Source of the DNA: Aquimarina sp. U1-2
GTDB taxonomy: Bacteria; Bacteroidota; Bacteroidia; Flavobacteriales; Flavobacteriaceae
Reading direction: 5' to 3'
DNA: 64,000 bases
NCBI RefSeq assembly: GCF_017897595.1
Contig: NZ_JAGKIK010000012.1
Coordinates: 1 to 64,000, forward strand
The notes under the pieces were generated by a model. That model saw only the letters and a list, made by a program, of their open reading frames with translations. It searched no databases and had not been told where the DNA came from. Position 1 is the stretch's first letter. Every line of letters begins with the position of its first letter. A program made the position numbers and the translations under genes. This document shows, piece after piece, positions 60,091-64,000 of the stretch.

Positions 60091-61275
60091 CTATTTATTC
60101 TCGTTAAATGCAGAAGGCAGCAGTTGGGGAATGAGTTTGACTAAAAGCGGTAGCAATAGCCCACCACCAGGGAGAATGAAAATGGCTAAAGATGGGATTG
60201 ATTTACAAATATCCAACAATTGCTGTTTAATTTGCCTTTTCTCTTCTTTTGTTAAATCACGAACAGTAGATTGCCCTAAAAGCAACATAAGATCTTTACT
60301 CTCAGAAATTTCTTTGATCAATCGTTTTTTGTTTCTTAAGATCAGTACTCGTACCGTTCTAGAGGTTTGTTGATAAAAGTGCAAAGCAGGATGAGAATAC
60401 TTAAAGTACGATATGTGTTCTTTATGTGTATTAATGAACGTTTTAACCAAATGAATCGACTCTCTAACTACCGATTCATCCACCTGTAACTCTGCACCTA
60501 GTGCTATCATAAATGTTTGCTCTCCGGCATCTAATTGTTTATCATTCCAAACGGCCATACTTGCAAGATCTAAAATGTAGCGTTTTTCTAGCTCATCGGT
60601 ATAGGCATTTAAAGCGATCTGATCAAAACTAGCCTCTTTATCTACAGATATACTGGTATATCGTACTGAAGAAGCAAATAGTTTAATCAGTAATTCATCG
60701 TAATCATCTTGCTCTTCTTTAGAATTTAATGCCAGAAATACGGTATTGGTAAGCATTTCTTCTAATTTTGAAGCATATTCGAACGGATCTTTATCGTGAA
60801 TGAGATAATAATCAAAAGCCAATACATCGATAAAAAGTAGTGCATTGGTTAATAAATGACTAAAATTTTTTTTAACTGCAGACTCATTAGTTTGAATACG
60901 AGTATGGATGATAGCCTCTAATTTTTCGCTTTTATGAACAGGTAATACCTTCGGAAAAGAGAAAAAAGACTTTTTTGTATCTAAAAAACTATAAAATTCT
61001 ATTAATGCAGTTATGCAATCATCTTGTTCTGCATTTTCGATTGTATCATAATAGGTGGTTGCCAAAGCTGTAAATAAGTTGACTTTGGTTTTTTCCTCTT
61101 CAGAATAAATGATATCAGACTTATTCGTGATAGTCGTTGCGATAGAGGTGCCGTATATAAATCCAACTTGTCTAAGATTAGTGTACAATTGATCTGTAGC
61201 CCCTGTAGCAATCTGTTGATTATAATCAGGATCTCTTAGAAACTTTTCTATCCAACCAGAAGTTGAAGGATTCAT
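60091..61275 (-). CDS. LETM1-related protein
   Basis: 394 residues, mostly helical. The C-terminal part (about 300-394) has R-D-L-T-K-E-E-K-R-Q-I-K-Q-Q-L-L-D-I-C-K-S-I and then a Gly/Leu-rich L-P-G-G-G-L-L-L-P-L-L-V-K-L-I-P hydrophobic stretch, as in LETM1-like proteins. Flavobacterial relatives are called LETM1-related biofilm-associated proteins; I have no proof of either ion transport or biofilm function. The gene ends 30 bp from the convergent anti-sigma-like gene. Confidence 0.85.
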   Translation of the reverse strand: MNPSTSGWIEKFLRDPDYNQQIATGATDQLYTNLRQVGFIYGTSIATTITNKSDIIYSEEEKTKVNLFTALATTYYDTIENAEQDDCITALIEFYSFLDTKKSFFSFPKVLPVHKSEKLEAIIHTRIQTNESAVKKNFSHLLTNALLFIDVLAFDYYLIHDKDPFEYASKLEEMLTNTVFLALNSKEEQDDYDELLIKLFASSVRYTSISVDKEASFDQIALNAYTDELEKRYILDLASMAVWNDKQLDAGEQTFMIALGAELQVDESVVRESIHLVKTFINTHKEHISYFKYSHPALHFYQQTSRTVRVLILRNKKRLIKEISESKDLMLLLGQSTVRDLTKEEKRQIKQQLLDICKSIPSLAIFILPGGGLLLPLLVKLIPQLLPSAFNENK

Positions 61276-61385
61276 GTGCTGAATTTTGGGACAAAGTTAG
61301 TTTTATTTTACTAATTCTTCATCCTGCATATTTATAAGATGAACAGCAGAAGTGATACAATTGTTTTGAATAGCTGCTTTCGTGT

Positions 61386-62180
61386 TTATGACGCTATAGC
61401 ACCTAAAACATATAATTGTTCTAGGGTAGGACTTTTACTACCTCCCTCTGGTTCTAAAGTAATACCAAAAGCTTCAGAATCATTTGGGTTAGCTAGAAGG
61501 AAGATTTTTTGATCATTTTTAGAAAATTTATCCAATATCCCGATACTAGTGGGCGTCAAAGGGTTAAGTTTTAAAGACCAAACTTGATAAACCTTTCCAG
61601 GTGGTGGATCTGGCAGTCCCGCTACATCGATATAAGTGTTTTGTTGTTCTTTATCCCAGTACACCGATGCATAAGCCGTGGGATCTATATTTTGTGCTTT
61701 TAAAGGAACACGAATTAAAGTTTTATTGCGTAGTACATCAAGTAAAGATTTGGTTTTGGATGCCTCTTCTTCAGCAATAATGATTTTACTTTCTAATACC
61801 TGTTTTTCTATTTCTTGTTGAACCACCTGTTGTCGTAACGCTCTATTTTTGTTAGATTGAAAGAATACACCAATTAAAAGTGCAACCGCTGCCGCCCATC
61901 CAATATAGGCAGGCCAGTTTGTTTTTTTTCTGTCTATAGCTATAATACCGCCGGTAGAAGCATCTAAGTTTTGTTCGATTTTTTTATAAGAAGATGAGAG
62001 CGTGTTTGGTGCTACCGCGGCCGATAATTGATCAAGTGCATGTTCTATGCGTTTCACTTCTTCTAAGGCTTCGGGGTGCTTTTGTAGTATTTCATAAACC
62101 TCTAGATTCTCTTTTTCTGTCAACGAGCCGTAGACATAAAGTTCTAAAATACCAGATGCTATGTATGCTTTTATATCCAT
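61386..62180 (-). CDS. Anti-sigma factor (RskA type), second paralog
   Basis: 264 residues. N-terminal helical anti-sigma part (1-85), membrane helix (about 89-104), coiled coil (about 108-142), and C-terminal RskA domain (about 150-264) with Y-Q-V-W-S-L-K-L-N-P (about 203-212) and L-E-P-E-G-G-S-K-S-P-T-L-E-Q-L. It pairs with the sigma factor gene 7 bp upstream and corresponds to the protein at 26927-27715. By homology it would keep the sigma factor inactive until a signal triggers its release. Confidence 0.9.
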   Translation of the reverse strand: MDIKAYIASGILELYVYGSLTEKENLEVYEILQKHPEALEEVKRIEHALDQLSAAVAPNTLSSSYKKIEQNLDASTGGIIAIDRKKTNWPAYIGWAAAVALLIGVFFQSNKNRALRQQVVQQEIEKQVLESKIIIAEEEASKTKSLLDVLRNKTLIRVPLKAQNIDPTAYASVYWDKEQQNTYIDVAGLPDPPPGKVYQVWSLKLNPLTPTSIGILDKFSKNDQKIFLLANPNDSEAFGITLEPEGGSKSPTLEQLYVLGAIAS

Positions 62181-62187
62181 ATATTAC

Positions 62188-62721
62188 TTACGCTTCTAGG
62201 GTTTTCCTTAGTTTATCAATACAAATTCTATTTCTTGTTTTTATGGTTCCTAAAGGAATATTCAATTCTTCTGAAGCTTCTTTTTGTGTAAACCCTTTAA
62301 AAAATAAAAGATCAATTACTTTCTTACAAAGTGGTTCTAACGAGGCTATGTATTTTTTTATACCTATAGCGTCGATCTTACTTGAAAAATTATCCTTGTG
62401 TTCTAAGATATCTACGAAATAATCGGCAGACTGGTTTTGTGAAGTGTTTTTAAAACTTTTAGATCTCGTTTTATCAATAGCGGCATTTCTAGCAATATTG
62501 AGTATCCAAGTAAAAAAACGTCCCTTCTTTTCTGAATAGGAATTTGCATTCTTCCATATTTTTAAAAAAACATCCTGTAAAACCTCTTCAGAAAGAGATT
62601 TATCCTTAATAATCGTATAAATAATACCATAAACATTGTCTGCATACATATCGTATACTCGTTTAAATGCATCTTGGTTTTGATTTTGTAAAGCAGCGAT
62701 AAGTTCAGTAGGTTGCATCAT
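62188..62721 (-). CDS. ECF sigma factor (SigK-like), second paralog
   Basis: 177 residues. Region 2 has D-M-Y-A-D-N-V-Y-G-I-I-Y (about 24-35) and V-L-Q-D-V-F-L-K-I-W (about 46-55); region 4 has F-T-Q-K-E-A-S-E-E-L-N-I-P-L-G-T-I-K-T (about 143-161). ATG-ATG start. The DNA upstream shares a 59-bp block with the DNA upstream of the SOD gene, so both may be targets of this factor. It is followed by its anti-sigma gene. Confidence 0.93.
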   Translation of the reverse strand: MMQPTELIAALQNQNQDAFKRVYDMYADNVYGIIYTIIKDKSLSEEVLQDVFLKIWKNANSYSEKKGRFFTWILNIARNAAIDKTRSKSFKNTSQNQSADYFVDILEHKDNFSSKIDAIGIKKYIASLEPLCKKVIDLLFFKGFTQKEASEELNIPLGTIKTRNRICIDKLRKTLEA

Positions 62722-62761
62722 ATTTGATTTGACAAGGGTATGAAGATACGATTTTAGTAAG

Positions 62762-62820
62762 AAACTGTTTTAAACTTTTTTCAATTTGCTCAAAAAAATT
62801 GCTGTTTTACATTCATGTTT
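62762..62820 (-). promoter_or_regulatory. Shared upstream block (sigma copy) with the SOD gene
   Basis: AAACTGTTTTAAACTTTTTT then CAATTTGCTCAAAAAAATTG and TGTTTTAC align with 63800-63858, upstream of the SOD gene, at about 75 percent identity, including an unbroken ACTTTTTTCAATTTGCT. In both cases the block ends 25-41 bp before the start codon. It is a candidate sigma-factor target promoter region. Confidence 0.6.
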
Positions 62821-62930
62821 TATAATTTTCTGAATATCTGCTAAGATTCATATACACTAAAATTATATAGTTGTGAAATACCAAAAATGCGTTCAGCATG
62901 AGCTTATGATTAGATTATTTTGCCTAGGTA

Positions 62931-62997
62931 CGAAACCTTTCGTAATCGCACTATCTGGCACCTTCCTATCGGTCGGTTCGGCTTACGTTTAAGTGGG
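62931..62997 (-). repeat. Second duplicated block upstream of the sigma gene
   Basis: AATCGCACTATCTGGCACCT followed by TCCTATCGGTCGGTTCGGC matches AATCGCACCATGTCAAACCT and TCCTATTGGTTAGTTCTGC at 63905-63969, in the same orientation and order relative to the first shared block. The spacer between the blocks differs in length (about 110 against 46 bp). Confidence 0.55.
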
Positions 62998-63006
62998 CTT
63001 ATAGAG

Positions 63007-63099
63007 GTCAGTTCGAGAGCAGTCGAGAACTTTTCATTTTTGTAAAATAGGTTTCAACTGAGCCTGTACCGAGCTCTGACGAAGAGCTCAACCAGACAG
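63007..63099 (+). repeat. Dispersed intergenic element B, copy 3
   Basis: GTCAGTTCGAGAGCAGTCGA, a TTTTTGTAAAA spacer and ACTGAGCCTG...GAGCTCTGACGAAGAGCTC then AACCAGACAG. It aligns with 25567-25671. GAGCTC occurs twice here, forming a local palindrome. Confidence 0.65.
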
Positions 63100-63187
63100 T
63101 AGTACTATAGTATCTTATTCCGATATAGATGATGCTTATCACACTCTTCATAGGTTCTGCTATACATTTTTGTCGTATTTAATGTAC

Positions 63188-63775
63188 TTATTGTATGATA
63201 GCTCCGCAGCTAATTCTTCCTCCTGCGGCACCGGTTGGTTGTGTAGTAAAGTCGTCAACGCCTTGGTGAACTATGACCGCTTTACCTACGATATTCTTTT
63301 TTTTATCATTACACCCTATACACCATTCGTTGGTGGCAAACGTTAAATTTCCATTTCCGTTAGGATCTACCTTAAAATTACCGATATCACCCTTGTGATA
63401 TCCATCTTTGGCTCCCCACTTACCATGAGCTTCTAATGTAGGATTCCAATGGCCCCCTGTAGATTTTCCATCGGGAGAAGAGCAGTCTGCGTTTTCGTGA
63501 ATATGTATAGCATGTTTACCTTCACTCAACCCATTAATTTTAACAATCATAGTTACTAAACCCATGGATTCTGTAAACATAATTTTACCAGATGCATTAC
63601 TATCACTTTTTGGTTCTAAGGAAATTTCCAAAGTTTTTGTTTCCGGTTCTCCTTTTTTCTGAGGTGAACCTTCACTGTGAGAGTCATTTTGCTGATTTTT
63701 TTCTTCTTTTTTCTCTCCTTTACAGCTACTACTCATTGCTAAAATGATAAGTACTATTACTTTTAATGTTTTCAT
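63188..63775 (-). CDS. Cu/Zn superoxide dismutase family lipoprotein
   Basis: 195 residues. Lipobox S-S-S-C18, a charged Ser/Lys linker (about 19-45), then the SodC domain. Copper and zinc ligands are seen in H-A-I-H-I-H-E (about 83-89), G-G-H-W-N-P (about 102-107), A-H-G (about 112) and V-I-V-H-Q-G-V-D-D (about 168-176); the Cys pair is D-C-S-S and I-S-C-G-A. It converts superoxide to O2 and peroxide at the cell envelope. Its promoter region is shared with the second sigma gene, suggesting common control. Confidence 0.95.
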   Translation of the reverse strand: MKTLKVIVLIILAMSSSCKGEKKEEKNQQNDSHSEGSPQKKGEPETKTLEISLEPKSDSNASGKIMFTESMGLVTMIVKINGLSEGKHAIHIHENADCSSPDGKSTGGHWNPTLEAHGKWGAKDGYHKGDIGNFKVDPNGNGNLTFATNEWCIGCNDKKKNIVGKAVIVHQGVDDFTTQPTGAAGGRISCGAIIQ

Positions 63776-63799
63776 AGTTTTTGTTTCGTATGATTAGCG

Positions 63800-63858
63800 A
63801 ACTGGTGTACACTTTTTTCAATTTGCTAAAAAAAATGCCGTTTTGCAGGTATGTTTAA
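63800..63858 (-). promoter_or_regulatory. Shared upstream block (SOD copy)
   Basis: The counterpart of 62762-62820. It lies 25 bp before the SOD start codon and includes ACTTTTTTCAATTTGCT. A second counterpart block is found at about 63905-63969. Confidence 0.6.
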
Positions 63859-64000
63859 TAATTTTTGACTTCCGCGGCACTGCTATATAAATAAAAAATT
63901 ACCTTATCTAAGCACAAAATATTTTACAATCGCACCATGTCAAACCTTCCTATTGGTTAGTTCTGCCTAAATCAAAAAAGTGTAAACCCATTCAATTATT
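63859..64000. other. Right-edge intergenic stretch
   Basis: It holds the second duplicated block (63905-63969). No ORF is seen to the window end. Confidence 0.5.

Larger units (their letters stand above)
62722..63187. other. Intergenic region with duplicated promoter DNA and element B
   Basis: It contains the shared block (62762-62820), a second block similar to 63905-63969 (about 62931-62997, with AATCGCAC and CACCTTCCTATCGG), and element B copy (63007-63099). No ORF with known product. Confidence 0.6.

Overview
The window is AT-rich chromosomal DNA from a member of the Bacteroidota, almost certainly a flavobacterium (family Flavobacteriaceae; an Aquimarina- or Kordia-like marine genus would fit, but this is inference). 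The signs are a SusC/SusD pair, many TonB-dependent receptors with carboxypeptidase-like N-terminal domains, TAnnTTTG-type -7 promoter boxes, few Shine-Dalgarno sites, a LytTR/LytS system with 2TM proteins, PspC/GIN-domain proteins and the MoxR-DUF58-DUF4350-DUF4129-SpoIIM cluster.

1-5.6 kb is the accessory part. Ten small minus-strand genes in a row (the first cut by the window edge) encode 51-59 residue peptides with a conserved leader ending in Gly-Gly and very different short tails: an array of double-glycine RiPP-type precursors. An eleventh, with its own promoter and terminator and a different leader, lies on the plus strand at 5366-5530. Between them are two tiny ORFs, a candidate ~84-nt small RNA and a membrane-bound TPR/AraC-type regulator. 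No modification enzyme or peptidase-transporter is in the window; transcription of the array runs off the left edge. tRNA-Pro(GGG) follows at 5824.

6-17 kb: SusC/SusD-like pair, small hypothetical proteins, then glycerate kinase with a DASS carboxylate transporter and a divergent GntP-type permease (probable glycerate or sugar-acid use). 17.5-26.4 kb: OmpA-like envelope protein, then TonB receptor, PepSY membrane protein, second TonB receptor and a Cys-rich small protein, probably metal or siderophore uptake. 26.4-28.9 kb: GNAT, ECF sigma/anti-sigma pair and a divergent fasciclin protein. 29-38.9 kb: TRIC-type channel protein, thioredoxin reductase, the PadR-PspC-GIN-GIN operon, DUF4870, DUF4442, AIM24-like protein, an OxyR with both redox cysteines, and DUF2141. 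39.1-40.4 kb: a gene broken by two frameshifts.

40.9-47.9 kb: MoxR/DUF58/DUF4350/DUF4129/membrane protein/SpoIIM operon with a divergent RDD protein. 48-50.6 kb: cyclophilin, Nudix hydrolase and acyltransferase. 50.6-56.7 kb: LytTR regulator, inserted four-helix-bundle (S23-type) gene, 2TM protein, LytS-like kinase fused to a second 2TM domain, a helical-repeat protein and a TonB receptor. 57.3-63.8 kb: type II NADH dehydrogenase, ECF sigma plus probable anti-sigma, a LETM1-related protein, a second RskA-type sigma/anti-sigma pair and a Cu/Zn superoxide dismutase whose upstream DNA is shared with the sigma gene.

The intergenic regions carry several dispersed repeat families: a MITE-like palindrome with AACCCGG ends, a ~100-bp element near 15.8, 25.6 and 63.0 kb, and a ~92-bp hairpin element that sits just upstream of both a precursor gene and a TonB-receptor gene.
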